Shown one piece after another: positions 16,480-25,972 of a stretch of DNA of 64,000 bases. Each line of letters starts with the position of its first letter. The stretch's first letter is position 1. Source of the stretch: Anaerofustis sp. (GTDB lineage: Bacteria; Bacillota; Clostridia; Eubacteriales; Anaerofustaceae); NCBI RefSeq assembly GCF_019420015.1, contig NZ_JAHZIA010000008.1, forward strand, positions 192,889-256,888, written 5' to 3'. Made by a program: the position numbers and the translations under genes. Under the pieces are notes generated by a model that ran no database searches, was not told the origin of the DNA, and saw nothing but the letters and a program-made list of their open reading frames with translations.

Positions 16480-18396
16480 ATGAAAAAAACTCTTACATAT
16501 AAAATCCTGGAAAACCACCTTGTTAGCGGTAAGATGATTCCGGGAGAGGGTATTGCAATAAAAATTGACAATACATTAACACAAGACTCTACAGGAACAA
16601 TGGCATATTTGCAATATGAAGCAATAAGCGATGAAAAAGTAAAAACGAAACGTTCTGTCGCATATATAGACCACAATATGCTTCAAACAGGTCCCGAAAA
16701 TATGGATGACCATATATATATTCAAACTGTAACGGATAAAATAGGTGTTATCTATTCACGTCCAGGAAACGGAATTTGCCACAGATTAAACCTTGAAAGA
16801 TTTTCTATGCCTGGAGAAACACTTCTTGGATCAGACTCACACACCCCAACCTGCGGCGGAGTTGGAATGATAGCAATAGGTGCCGGAGGACTTGATATTG
16901 CTGCTGCAATGGCAGGAAGTGAATATTATCTTACAATGCCTAAAGTTGTAGGGGTAAAACTCACAGGAAAGCTGGATAAAGGCGTCAGTGCAAAAGATGT
17001 CATTCTTGAAGTTTTAAGAAGATTATCAGTTAAAGGCGGAGTTGGAAAGGTAATAGAATATTACGGAGAAGGAGTAAAATCTTTAACAGTATCACAAAGA
17101 GGGTCTATTACAAATATGGGTGCCGAACTCGGCGCAACAACTTCTATTTTCCCTTCTGACGAAGTAACTTTGAAATTCTTTAAAGCTCAGCACAGAGAAG
17201 AAGATTACAAACCTTTGTGTGCAGATGAAGGATGCGAATATGATGAAAATCTTGAAATTAATTTAAGTGAACTAAAACCTCTTGCGGCTTGTCCCCATTC
17301 GCCTGATAATGTAAAAAATGTAAAAGAACTTGAAGGTACAAAGATAACTCAAGTTTCAATCGGAAGTTGTACAAATTCTTCATATGAAGATTTAATGACA
17401 GCAGCAAAAATCCTTAAAGGAAAAAAAATTGCGGATAATGTTTCGCTAACAATTGCTCCCGGTTCAAGACAAGTTCTTGATATGCTTTCAAGAGACGGCG
17501 GACTTTCTGATTTAATAAATGCAGGTGCAAGAATACTTGAATGTGGTTGCGGTCCTTGTATTGGTATGGGACAAAGCCCTAACTCTGGCGGGGTATCTCT
17601 TAGAACATTTAACAGAAACTTTAAAGGCAGAAGTGGGACTGTAGATGCAAATGTATATCTTGTATCTCCTGAAGTTGCTGCTTATTCTGCAATAAAAGGT
17701 GAAATTGCAGACCCTTACGGAAAAATTGATTTTGTCGTTGAAGAGCCAAGTGAATATATTATCAACGATAATATGTTTATTATGCCAAAACCCGATAAAA
17801 ACAAAGTCAGCGTAAAAGGTCCAAACATAAAACCTTTCCCCAAAGCAAGCGTTATATATGATGAATTTGAATTAAAAGCGGTTACAAAACTTGGAGATAA
17901 TATTACGACAGATGATATTATGCCTTCAAATGCAAAGCTACTTCCTTTCAGATCAAATATAGAATATTTAAGTGAATTCTGCTTAAAACCTGTTGACGAA
18001 AACTTTGCCTCAAAAGCAAAAGCGGAAGAAAAAGGTTCGATAATTGTTGCTGGAGATAACTATGGTCAAGGCTCAAGCAGGGAGCACGCAGCACTTGCTC
18101 CATTATATCTCGGAGTAAAAGCAGTTCTTGCAAAATCATTCGCAAGAATTCATAAGAACAACTTGATTAACAATGGGATTGTTCCGTTAACATTTATAGA
18201 TGAAGCCGATTATGATACTATAGACATTGATGATGTTTTAAGTGCAAAAGATGTATTAAAACAACTTGATACAGATGAAGTTGTAATTAAAAACGAAACA
18301 AAGAACAAAGAATATAAATTAAGACTTACCGTATCGGATAGAGAAAGAATGTTACTTAAAAACGGAGGCCTTATAAATTATTTAAAAACCAAATAA
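16480..18396 (+). CDS. Aconitate hydratase (putative, Aquifex-type)
   Basis: A 638-residue single-chain aconitase with the swivel domain at the C terminus. Cluster cysteines are in IGSCTNSS (about residue 296) and CGCGPC (about 354). LLGSDSHTPTCGG and GDNYGQGSSREHAALAPL bind the substrate. The length matches the shorter aconitase group, near 640 residues, rather than the 890-residue AcnA. It isomerises citrate to isocitrate, probably in a partial oxidative branch toward 2-oxoglutarate and glutamate. 3-isopropylmalate dehydratase-type activity is less likely because large and small domains are fused. It is monocistronic with SD AAGGAG. Confidence 0.9.
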   Translation: MKKTLTYKILENHLVSGKMIPGEGIAIKIDNTLTQDSTGTMAYLQYEAISDEKVKTKRSVAYIDHNMLQTGPENMDDHIYIQTVTDKIGVIYSRPGNGICHRLNLERFSMPGETLLGSDSHTPTCGGVGMIAIGAGGLDIAAAMAGSEYYLTMPKVVGVKLTGKLDKGVSAKDVILEVLRRLSVKGGVGKVIEYYGEGVKSLTVSQRGSITNMGAELGATTSIFPSDEVTLKFFKAQHREEDYKPLCADEGCEYDENLEINLSELKPLAACPHSPDNVKNVKELEGTKITQVSIGSCTNSSYEDLMTAAKILKGKKIADNVSLTIAPGSRQVLDMLSRDGGLSDLINAGARILECGCGPCIGMGQSPNSGGVSLRTFNRNFKGRSGTVDANVYLVSPEVAAYSAIKGEIADPYGKIDFVVEEPSEYIINDNMFIMPKPDKNKVSVKGPNIKPFPKASVIYDEFELKAVTKLGDNITTDDIMPSNAKLLPFRSNIEYLSEFCLKPVDENFASKAKAEEKGSIIVAGDNYGQGSSREHAALAPLYLGVKAVLAKSFARIHKNNLINNGIVPLTFIDEADYDTIDIDDVLSAKDVLKQLDTDEVVIKNETKNKEYKLRLTVSDRERMLLKNGGLINYLKTK

Positions 18397-18403
18397 TTTA
18401 CAA

Positions 18404-18434
18404 ATAAAAAGACCGTAATTTACGGTCTTTTTAA
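18404..18434. terminator. Bidirectional terminator between aconitase and gpsA
   Basis: AAAGACCGT / ACGGTCTTT with a 5-nt loop, flanked by A-run and T-run, between convergent genes. Confidence 0.8.
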
Positions 18435-19396
18435 TAAAATTCTTTTTTTACGCTTCTAAGAAACATATCTTTTAACATTTTATGAGGGTTTATTTCACCC
18501 TTTAGTACTGCATTTACCCCTGATGTTATAGGCATATCTATATCGTAGTCTTTACTTAATTTTATTAATGCTTCAGCGGTTGTAACTCCTTCTGCAAGAT
18601 AATTTTCATCATTAGTTCCTCTAACGAAGTTTTCTCCGTATTTTCTGTTGTTGGAGAATTCACTGAATAATGTTGCTTCATAATCTCCAAGATGACAAAG
18701 TCCGTAAGCTGTTATTTCTCTTCCTCCCATAGCTTTTATAAGCCGTGAGACCTCTCTTGCCCCTCTTGCCATCAAAGCACCCTTAAGAGAAGCATACCCG
18801 ACAGCGTCAAGCATTCCTGCTGCAATACCAATTACATTTTTTGCAGCCGCACCTATTTCATCTCCAATCAAGTCGTCGCCTATGTATAGTCTTATGAGTT
18901 CACTTGAAAATTCTTTTACGATTTCATTTGTTACTTCTTCACTGATACTGTCTATAACCATACAGTTTGGAACTCCTTTTACAAAGCTTTGAACATGCCC
19001 CGGACCAACCCATACGGCAATTTTCGCATTATTTCCAAGAACCTCTTTTGCAACCTGAGAAAGTCTCGCTCCGGTCGATATCTCTATTCCTTTCATACAA
19101 AGAATAAAAATTTTATCTTTATAATTAAATTCTTTTATACTGTTTAGTAGACTTCTTAGTTGTTGTGATGAAATCGAAATTATTATAATATCATTTTCTT
19201 CAACTACTTTCTTTAAATCATATGTGAGATTTACTCTCTCACTTAAATATAAATATTTGTTTTTTCTTGTATTTATCAGTTCTCTTAAATTCTTAGAGCC
19301 TTCTCTTCCCCATATGGTTACGTCATGACCTATTTTATCACTGTACCAACCAAGGAAAGTTCCCCATCGTCCGCACCCGAGTATCCCTACTTTCAT
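18431..19396 (-). CDS. gpsA: Glycerol-3-phosphate dehydrogenase [NAD(P)+], divergent
   Basis: A 321-residue GpsA. The N-terminal dinucleotide motif is GILGCGRWGTFL. Catalytic lysines appear in MKGIE and GAAAKNVIGIAAG. It reduces dihydroxyacetone phosphate to sn-glycerol-3-phosphate for membrane lipids. Several usual signatures are altered: SGPSFA is GPGHVQSF, and the GLAGLGDLxxTC segment reads GLCHLGDYEATLFSEFSNN. It is somewhat diverged from typical Firmicute GpsA but looks intact. It is monocistronic. Confidence 0.85.
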   Translation of the reverse strand: MKVGILGCGRWGTFLGWYSDKIGHDVTIWGREGSKNLRELINTRKNKYLYLSERVNLTYDLKKVVEENDIIIISISSQQLRSLLNSIKEFNYKDKIFILCMKGIEISTGARLSQVAKEVLGNNAKIAVWVGPGHVQSFVKGVPNCMVIDSISEEVTNEIVKEFSSELIRLYIGDDLIGDEIGAAAKNVIGIAAGMLDAVGYASLKGALMARGAREVSRLIKAMGGREITAYGLCHLGDYEATLFSEFSNNRKYGENFVRGTNDENYLAEGVTTAEALIKLSKDYDIDMPITSGVNAVLKGEINPHKMLKDMFLRSVKKEFY

Positions 19397-19514
19397 AATT
19401 TACCTCTTTTTATTTATTTTATATAAAATATTGTACATATTAAATATTCATTATTCAATAAATATTTAATATATAGAAAACTTAAAAATGAGTAACTTAT
19501 TTTACTTAAAATAA

Positions 19515-19540
19515 AAAAGACCGCAATTAGCGGCCTTAAA
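19515..19540 (-). terminator. efp terminator
   Basis: Stem AAGGCCGC / GCGGTCTT (one mismatch) followed on minus by TTTTTTATTTT, just past the efp stop. Confidence 0.65.
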
Positions 19541-19543
19541 AAT

Positions 19544-20107
19544 TTATTTGTTAACTCTTTCCATATATTCCCCTGTTCTAGTATCGATTCTTATTACATC
19601 GCCTTCTTCAACAAACAAAGGAACATTTACTTGTGCACCAGTTTCCACAGTAGCAGGTTTTGTAGCGCCCTGTGCAGTATCACCTTTAAATCCAGGTTCT
19701 GTTTGAGTTATTTCCAATTCAACAAATAATGGAGGTTCTACGCTGAAAGCTTCTCCCGCATGAAATCTTATTGTAGCGTTGTCATTTTCTTTTAAATAGA
19801 TAATCGCATCTTCTACTTGATCATGATTTAATGGAATTTGGTCAAATGTTTCACCATCCATAAAATAATAAAGCTCACCGTCATTATATAAATATTGCAT
19901 TTCTTTTGTTGTCAATTCTGCTTTAGGGAATTTTTCATTTGGTGAAAATGTTTTTTCTACCGTTGAACCGGTTTTAATATTTTTTATTTTTGTTCTTACA
20001 AAAGCGCTTCCCTTTCCAGGTTTTACATGTTGAAATTGTACTATTGTATATACGGCACCATCCATTTCAAATGTAACACCGTTTCTAAAATCGCCTGCTG
20101 AAATCAT
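19544..20107 (-). CDS. efp: Elongation factor P
   Basis: A 187-residue EF-P with the KOW-like N domain ([16 protein letters not shown]), the modifiable-loop region [12 protein letters not shown], and the C-terminal OB domain ending in [17 protein letters not shown]. It relieves ribosome stalling at polyproline. The start is placed at ATG 20107, 8 nt after SD GGAGG. A longer frame (20122) would run through the SD. It is immediately downstream of the radical SAM pair on the same strand but separated by about 70 nt. Confidence 0.95.
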   Translation of the reverse strand: MISAGDFRNGVTFEMDGAVYTIVQFQHVKPGKGSAFVRTKIKNIKTGSTVEKTFSPNEKFPKAELTTKEMQYLYNDGELYYFMDGETFDQIPLNHDQVEDAIIYLKENDNATIRFHAGEAFSVEPPLFVELEITQTEPGFKGDTAQGATKPATVETGAQVNVPLFVEEGDVIRIDTRTGEYMERVNK

Positions 20108-20176
20108 AATATATACCTCCAATTATTTTGCAAACTTTTATTTTTCACATATTTAATTTATTATATCATACATAAT

Positions 20177-20848
20177 TTAGTTTGAAAATAGTAATGTATC
20201 TTTTTTTTCCAACTTTATATTATCTGTTTTTCTTAATTCTTCAAATTGTTCTTTTAAAACTGTAATAAGATTCCCGGGAGAGAGTATCTCGTCTGTTCTA
20301 AGAGATAAAGCAGTATTTATAATAAGTTTATTATCATAAACCTCGCATTTAAAATCAAAGATAGACGGCTTTATATTCTTTGTAACCTCCCGTCCCTTCT
20401 TATTTGTTTTCGTTATACTCAGTTCTAACGACTCATTTATAAAGTCTTGAACTCTTTTTGCAAGAACAAAAACATCCTCACAATACAAATTGTCGAATGT
20501 AATCCTATATAAGGCACAATCCAAAGACTTTCCAAGACTTTTTGCACCGTCTTCAAGCTTTTTAGCGTCAATCAAACATAAGTTTTTTGGCAAAACTTTA
20601 TTTAACCTTTTTAAAAGTTCTTCCGGCTTAAAGTCTTCTTTTGTTTCAACATCCATATATTCACCCATTGAGGATGTAAACAAAGGCAGAGGAGGTGCAA
20701 AATGTACCTTAGGATGAGGATTAAATCCTTTGGAATGCTCCAAATCAACATTTGCTCTTCTGAATGCACGCTGTATAACTTTTAAAATATCTAAGTGAGA
20801 TATAAAAACAAGATTATCTGTCTTTATATATTTAAGTCTATACTTCAA
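20177..20848 (-). CDS. TIGR03936/DUF2344 radical-SAM-associated protein
   Basis: A 223-residue protein of the DUF2344 family: MKYRLKYIKTDNLVFISHLD at the start, RAFRRANVDLEHSKGFNPHP, then APPLPLFTSSMGEYMD. This family almost always sits beside TIGR03960 radical SAM proteins, as it does here. Two starts are possible. ATG 20863 overlaps the purine-rich GGGAGGTG; TTG 20848 lies 7 nt after GGAGG and is preferred. Either overlaps the upstream gene, indicating coupled translation. The function is unknown; a role in RNA modification has been suggested from context in other genomes. Confidence 0.83.
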   Translation of the reverse strand: MKYRLKYIKTDNLVFISHLDILKVIQRAFRRANVDLEHSKGFNPHPKVHFAPPLPLFTSSMGEYMDVETKEDFKPEELLKRLNKVLPKNLCLIDAKKLEDGAKSLGKSLDCALYRITFDNLYCEDVFVLAKRVQDFINESLELSITKTNKKGREVTKNIKPSIFDFKCEVYDNKLIINTALSLRTDEILSPGNLITVLKEQFEELRKTDNIKLEKKDTLLFSN

Positions 20849-22622
20849 ATTCACACCTCCCATAGGCTTTACTTATACCGCAAGCCGAACACTGTTTATG
20901 GCAAGGAGGAGTTGTAACTTCTCTTTTTGCCTTTTCGTTTTCTCTAATCAAAAATTCTTTGTCAATATGATAATCAAACTTGTCCCAAGGAAGCTCATCT
21001 TCATAGCCTATTTCTCTTGATGCATACTCCTGAGGTTCTAGTCCTATACTTCTGATTGCGTCTACCCATCCTTCATAATTAAAATGATCAAACCAAGAAT
21101 CAAAAACACACCCGTTCTCGTATGCTTTGATAATTGCTTTTGACAAAAATCTTTCACCCTTTGCAAGAACTGCTTCTAACATGGAAAGCTTACTGTCATG
21201 ATAGTTATAAGTAACTGCTTTTGGCATTACTGATTTTAAATACTGTTGTTTCCTGTGAAACTCTTCCATTGTATTTTGAGGAAACCACTGAAACGCCGTA
21301 AAAGGTTTCGGAACGAAACAAGATGTACTGACGGTCAGCTTAAAAGGCTTAGGACGTTTTTTCTTGTCAATGGAGTAATATATGTCAATTATCTTTTGAG
21401 CAAGTTCTGCTATACCTTTTATATCTTCATCCGTTTCATAAGGAAGTCCAATCATAAAATACAGTTTTATTTTTGAATATCCTGTTTCAAACACTCTTTT
21501 TATTGTTGATAGTATTTCTTCTTCAGTTAAGTTTTTATTTATTATATTTCTCATTCTTTGACTTCCCGCTTCAGGTGCAAAAGTTAAAGAACCTTTTTTC
21601 ATGGAGCCGACTTCTTTTGATAATTCAAGAGAAAATTCATCCATCCTAAGCGACGGCAAAGAAATATTAACCCGTTTATCTTTATAGTTATTAACCAAAT
21701 ATTTTACTAAATCCATACAATGAAAATGATCGGTAGTGCTGAGACTCGAAAGAGACATTTCCTCATATCCCGTATTATTTATAAGAGCATCAGCCTGCTC
21801 AATCAAAGTAGGCAAAGATTTTTGTCTTACAGGTCTATATATCATACCCGCCTGGCAAAACCTGCATCCTCTGAAACATCCGCGCATTACTTCCAAAGAT
21901 ATTCTGTCGTGAACCGGAGGAGTATATGGAACTATAGGCTTTTTAATGGCATATACTTCGTTCATATTTTTAATTATAGACTTTTCAACATAATCTTGTT
22001 TTACTTCCTCAATATTCGGTATGTACACACCTTCGACATTGCTGGCTTTAATTAAAAATTCATTCTTAGACTTAGAATTTTTATATAAATCCATTAAGTG
22101 CGGCAACACTTCTTCACCTTCTCCCAGCATTATCAAATCAAAAAAATCAGCAAAGGGTTCCGGATTGCATGTACAAGGACCTCCGCATACAACCAAAGGA
22201 TCTTCCTCGCTGCGTTCTTTTGCTAAAAACGGTATACCTGAAAGATCAAGCATAAGAAGTATTGTAGTAAGGCACATCTCAAATTGAATGGTAAAACCTA
22301 CAAAATCACAGTCGGATACTTTTGAAAAACTCTCTAAAGTAAACAAAGGAAAGTTGTGTTTCCTCATTTCCTCCACCATATCCATATTTGGAGCAAAAAC
22401 CCTCTCACACATTACATCATCTTCATTATTCAGTACTTCATAAAGTATTTTCATTCCGAGATGCGACATTCCTATCTCATATATATCCGGAAAACAAAAG
22501 GCAAATCTTACAGCAGGATTTTCTTTTGGAACCTCACTGTTAAACTCATCCCCTATATATCTTGATGGTTTTTCTACATTCGGAAGTATATTTTCAAATA
22601 AATATTCTTTTAAATTATTCAT
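20838..22622 (-). CDS. TIGR03960 B12-binding/radical SAM protein
   Basis: A 594-residue protein with an N-terminal cobalamin-binding-like domain (FAFCFPDIYEIGMSHLGMKIL, then VCGGPCTCNPEP) and a radical SAM core. The cluster motif is CFRGCRFC, near residue 255, followed by LTFAPEAGSQRMR and IKLYFMIGLPYETDED. A C-terminal segment ends in HKQCSACGISKAYGRC, a possible extra metal site. It is co-transcribed with the DUF2344 gene. The substrate is unknown. Confidence 0.87.
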   Translation of the reverse strand: MNNLKEYLFENILPNVEKPSRYIGDEFNSEVPKENPAVRFAFCFPDIYEIGMSHLGMKILYEVLNNEDDVMCERVFAPNMDMVEEMRKHNFPLFTLESFSKVSDCDFVGFTIQFEMCLTTILLMLDLSGIPFLAKERSEEDPLVVCGGPCTCNPEPFADFFDLIMLGEGEEVLPHLMDLYKNSKSKNEFLIKASNVEGVYIPNIEEVKQDYVEKSIIKNMNEVYAIKKPIVPYTPPVHDRISLEVMRGCFRGCRFCQAGMIYRPVRQKSLPTLIEQADALINNTGYEEMSLSSLSTTDHFHCMDLVKYLVNNYKDKRVNISLPSLRMDEFSLELSKEVGSMKKGSLTFAPEAGSQRMRNIINKNLTEEEILSTIKRVFETGYSKIKLYFMIGLPYETDEDIKGIAELAQKIIDIYYSIDKKKRPKPFKLTVSTSCFVPKPFTAFQWFPQNTMEEFHRKQQYLKSVMPKAVTYNYHDSKLSMLEAVLAKGERFLSKAIIKAYENGCVFDSWFDHFNYEGWVDAIRSIGLEPQEYASREIGYEDELPWDKFDYHIDKEFLIRENEKAKREVTTPPCHKQCSACGISKAYGRCEFEV

Positions 22623-22694
22623 AGTATTTCCTCTTATTTTTTTAGTGCCTTATTATAACATTTTTTTGTGATTTTTTCAAAATCCAATATGAAT

Positions 22695-22735
22695 ATAAAA
22701 AACACCACCCTTAAGGGTGGTATTCTTTATCTTTT
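22695..22735 (-). terminator. Terminator of the beta-helix surface protein gene
   Basis: Stem ACCACCCTTA / AAGGGTGGT (about 22703-22722). On the minus strand it is followed by GTTTTTTATATT. It lies just past the stop codon at 22727. Confidence 0.7.
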
Positions 22736-25180
22736 TCTTTTAGGAAGCAACTGCATAAATGAAATATATAAACCCAGTGCAGATAAAATCAATATACCGC
22801 CATTTCTAAATAAAGAGGAATCATCGGATGTATCCGGTGTCAATAACTCATATATACCACTGTTTTTTATATTTTCAAAACTGGCAATAGACATCTCTTT
22901 TGAAATTGTACCTATCTCTCCGCGGCTTTTCACTCTATATCCTTCAGATTTTTCTTCCTCGACTTTATATGATGTACCGACAGGAAGTCCTTTTATTATC
23001 ACGCTCTGTGAATGTTTTAACTTAATCGTTCCGCCGTTTTTAACTGTTCCTTTCCTTGAACCTTCGTATTTATACTCACTATCGGTATCTTTAAACCAAA
23101 CTCTGAATGTAAATTCTTTATCTTTGTCAATATTCTTACCGCTAACTGTTTTAGAAATTTTAAGCTCTCCGGTGTTTTTTCTTTTATTAAAATAATTTGT
23201 TAATTTTATTTTAATTACATTCCCGCTAAGTACAGCATCGCTATAAACAGGTTTGGAAATATCTGAAAATTCTTCAACAATATAATATTTTTTTAACACA
23301 TCTTCTCTGTTCGGCAAATGCGTAAATTTCCCTTTATATCCGTTCTCTTTTTTTAGCTCTATATAGTCCGTTTTAATACCATCAATAGTCAAATATACTT
23401 TTATACTTTCAGGCTTTAAATTTTCGGGAAAATCGGCAGAAAAAGCCTTTTCTACTCTAAGTTCCAACTCATCATTATCCCTTTGACCTATTTTTATTGC
23501 ACCGTTGGAACCAACCCCGCCACCTTTGACTGATTCATTATTTTGAATAACCAATCTTTTTTCCTTATTCGCAATTTCTTTTGCGCCTGCTGATGTATCG
23601 GCATGAAGATATATATTTTCTTTTACAGGTATATTTACATTTGTTTCCGACATCTCTATAGGATTATCGGTATCGGCATACCTTGCATCTTCCTTATCTT
23701 CATACCACACTGTTTTACCTCCTCCAAGCATCCTGCTTGAAAGGTAAGCATAATATTTTTTCTGTTCATCATCATTTTTATTTTCAGCCATAAAATCATC
23801 ACCGGAAGTTGATGCATTATTATCAAATACAGCTCCTCCGTTTTTAACAGATATCTCTACGGTGCCCGTAGGACAGAACCATAACCCTCCCCCAATGTCT
23901 GCATTATTTTCTGTTATGACAACATCATTCATCTGGAGAACATAAGGAACACAGCCTACGTATACACCGCCCCCTTGTCTTTCGGCTTTATTGTTTTGAA
24001 TCTTTCCGCCGTTTAAAACAACTTTGTTTGAAGCAACATATACTCCGCCGCCACAACCTTCATCTCCTGTTGCATAATCCTTTGCTTCATTATCTTCTAT
24101 TGTTCCGCCATTCATTGTAAAGGCTCCGGGACAATGATATTTATTGATCCAATCATTATGATCAAACCCTGCATCCATTGCTCCGTGAGTCACAAAACCG
24201 TCATTTACGGCAATACCTCCGCCTATTCTGGCCTTATTCCCTTTTATTGTACCTTTATTCAAAGTGAAATTACCGCTTAAATTTACCATAACACCGCCAC
24301 CGTATCCACCACTGTTATAATTACGCAAAGCTTCATTATTGGCAATAAGACCGTCATCCATTGTAAAATAAGCTTCATTTGTATATTTCGGCTGACTAAA
24401 AACCCCGATAAATACTCCGCCATAGTTAGCTTTGTTATCTATTATTTCCCCACCGGTCATATAAAAATATGAATCATTACTTTCATAGCCGTAAAATTCA
24501 GGAGTAACATATACAACAGAAGTAGCTATAGTACCGTTTATATCCAATACATTATTCTTTATGCTTCCTGATTTAAGCTTAAAAGTTCCTCCTTTATATA
24601 CACCGACAATCCCACAATCTTGAGCTTGGCCTCCTCCGCCTTTCTTATTTGCAACAATATTATTTTCCAGGGAACCTCCTTCCATAATAAATTCAGACTC
24701 AGATCCAATAACATTTATCGTACTGCTCCAATATCCATAATGATTATCATTATAAAACTTACCGCTTTTTAACAAGAACTTACCTTCACAGTCAATAAGG
24801 CTTCCATTTTCATTACAATGTACCTCTATATTATTACCGTTAACAGAAACACCGTCAACGGTCAACTTTCCGCCTTTTTCTATTACGATTAATCCGTCAT
24901 AGTCTGTATTAAAGGAGTTATCTCTTACTAAAGTCCCGCCACCGGTAAAGCTAACATCTTTGCCTGATGGAATATTTATTGTTTCCGCTACCATAATATC
25001 GGATTTTATTTTTATATTCACTTTATCTTCAGTAGAATTATTTATAATGTCTTCTATTTCTTTTACGCTTGTAGCTTCATAATCAGATTGAACATTCGAA
25101 GCATATACATTTCCACAAATAAAAAATACAGAAATAAACACAAATAAGACAAATATTTTTTTACATTTAAAAAGCATCAT
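22727..25180 (-). CDS. Secreted, probably wall-anchored beta-helix surface protein
   Basis: An 817-residue protein. A signal peptide spans residues 1-28 (basic start, then FVLFVFISVFFICG, cleavage after VYA). Residues 60-480 hold repeated MNGGTIEDNEA...GGGVYV units, typical of a right-handed parallel beta-helix (pectate-lyase/adhesin type). Near 690-790 is a pilin-like, isopeptide-type module (GELKISKTVSGKNIDKD to VIIKGLPVGTSYKVEEE) as in DUF7601 or Spy0128-like domains. The C terminus has TPDTSD, a hydrophobic segment and PKRKR, resembling a variant sortase signal of the (S/P/N)PxTG type. It is probably an adhesin. The SD supports ATG 25180 or 25177. No sortase gene is in the window. Confidence 0.8.
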   Translation of the reverse strand: MMLFKCKKIFVLFVFISVFFICGNVYASNVQSDYEATSVKEIEDIINNSTEDKVNIKIKSDIMVAETINIPSGKDVSFTGGGTLVRDNSFNTDYDGLIVIEKGGKLTVDGVSVNGNNIEVHCNENGSLIDCEGKFLLKSGKFYNDNHYGYWSSTINVIGSESEFIMEGGSLENNIVANKKGGGGQAQDCGIVGVYKGGTFKLKSGSIKNNVLDINGTIATSVVYVTPEFYGYESNDSYFYMTGGEIIDNKANYGGVFIGVFSQPKYTNEAYFTMDDGLIANNEALRNYNSGGYGGGVMVNLSGNFTLNKGTIKGNKARIGGGIAVNDGFVTHGAMDAGFDHNDWINKYHCPGAFTMNGGTIEDNEAKDYATGDEGCGGGVYVASNKVVLNGGKIQNNKAERQGGGVYVGCVPYVLQMNDVVITENNADIGGGLWFCPTGTVEISVKNGGAVFDNNASTSGDDFMAENKNDDEQKKYYAYLSSRMLGGGKTVWYEDKEDARYADTDNPIEMSETNVNIPVKENIYLHADTSAGAKEIANKEKRLVIQNNESVKGGGVGSNGAIKIGQRDNDELELRVEKAFSADFPENLKPESIKVYLTIDGIKTDYIELKKENGYKGKFTHLPNREDVLKKYYIVEEFSDISKPVYSDAVLSGNVIKIKLTNYFNKRKNTGELKISKTVSGKNIDKDKEFTFRVWFKDTDSEYKYEGSRKGTVKNGGTIKLKHSQSVIIKGLPVGTSYKVEEEKSEGYRVKSRGEIGTISKEMSIASFENIKNSGIYELLTPDTSDDSSLFRNGGILILSALGLYISFMQLLPKRKR

Positions 25181-25320
25181 ATATCCTCCTTAATTTAAAT
25201 AAATCATACTTTTTTTGACACTTATGCTATAATGAAAAAAATAGGATATATCATAATTTTTATTGGGAAATAATACATAAATACATGTATTGTGAAATAA
25301 AAATAGAAAAAATTCCTTGT

Positions 25321-25342
25321 TACAAAAAGTATACTTTTTGTA
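25321..25342. promoter_or_regulatory. 22-bp perfect palindrome, candidate operator
   Basis: The sequence is perfectly self-complementary across 22 bp, with core AAAAGTATACTTTT and flanks TAC/GTA. It lies about 140 bp upstream of the surface protein start. Confidence 0.55.
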
Positions 25343-25450
25343 TAAAATGCAAAATATTTCAAATAAGAAAATCTTATGTGGCAATAATTTATAAAATGTA
25401 TTTTTTCATTTCATTTTTCTTATTTTGATTTAATATTTTTTATTGCATTA

Positions 25451-25464
25451 AAAAGTATACTTTT
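25451..25464. promoter_or_regulatory. 14-bp palindrome identical to the core of the 22-bp site
   Basis: AAAAGTATACTTTT, an exact match to the core at 25325-25338. The repetition argues for a regulator-binding site rather than chance. Confidence 0.5.
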
Positions 25465-25589
25465 ATCTCACTATAAAAAAGAATTTTAATATATCAATAA
25501 AAATCTTGTTTAAGAATTTTAAGTAAAATAAAGCAGTATTATAACAATATCTTTACAAATTTGTTATAATATAAAAAAGGAGGAATCAA

Positions 25590-25946
25590 ATGAAATATTT
25601 ATTTTTAGAATACCCTAAATGTTCAACTTGCAAAAAAGCAAAAAAATGGCTAGAAGAGTATAATATAGAATTTGACGAAAGACATATAATCGAGGAAAAC
25701 CCAACAAAAGAAGAATTAAAAGAATGGATAGAAAACAGCGGACTTCCGATAAAAAGATTTTTTAATACAAGCGGAATGAAATACAGAGAACTTAACTTAA
25801 AAGATAAATTGCAAAATATGAGTGAAGAAGAAATGATTGAAGTTTTGGCATCTGACGGAATGTTGGTAAAAAGACCTATTATAATTAAAAATAATATTAT
25901 TCTTACGGGATTTAAAGAAAAAGAATGGCAAGATAAAATAAAATAA
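25590..25946 (+). CDS. ArsC/Spx-family thioredoxin-fold protein
   Basis: A 118-residue protein of the arsenate reductase-related (YffB/Spx) family. Cys11-Ser-Thr-Cys14 follows the first strand, then FDERHIIEENPTKEEL. The C-terminal LVKRPIIIKNNIILTGF includes the conserved Arg-Pro. The family contains arsenate reductases and regulators such as Spx. The CxxC and the lack of Spx-specific features favour an enzyme or redox protein of unknown substrate. SD GGAGG precedes the ATG. It is monocistronic. Confidence 0.85.
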   Translation: MKYLFLEYPKCSTCKKAKKWLEEYNIEFDERHIIEENPTKEELKEWIENSGLPIKRFFNTSGMKYRELNLKDKLQNMSEEEMIEVLASDGMLVKRPIIIKNNIILTGFKEKEWQDKIK

Positions 25947-25972
25947 AAAAGGAGAAATCTCCTTTTTTATTT
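25944..25972. terminator. Bidirectional terminator
   Basis: AAAAAAGGAGA / TCTCCTTTTTT with a 2-nt formal loop, between the convergent ArsC-like gene and the small gene on minus, whose stop codon lies within the T-run. Confidence 0.8.

Larger units (their letters stand above)
25181..25589. other. 409-bp intergenic region with paired palindromes
   Basis: A non-coding AT-rich region between the divergent adhesin and ArsC-like genes. It contains two copies of the palindromic core AAAAGTATACTTTT, listed separately, whose centres are 126 bp apart. No convincing gene or structured RNA was found. Confidence 0.6.

Noticed and set aside
18431..19396. Idea that the gpsA-like gene is a different dehydrogenase
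   Set aside because: Despite altered motifs it keeps the Rossmann start, both catalytic Lys regions and the normal length, so GpsA is still the best call.
25215..25233. TTGACA followed closely by TATAAT on plus strand
   Set aside because: Spacing is only 7 nt, so it is not a usable promoter pair.
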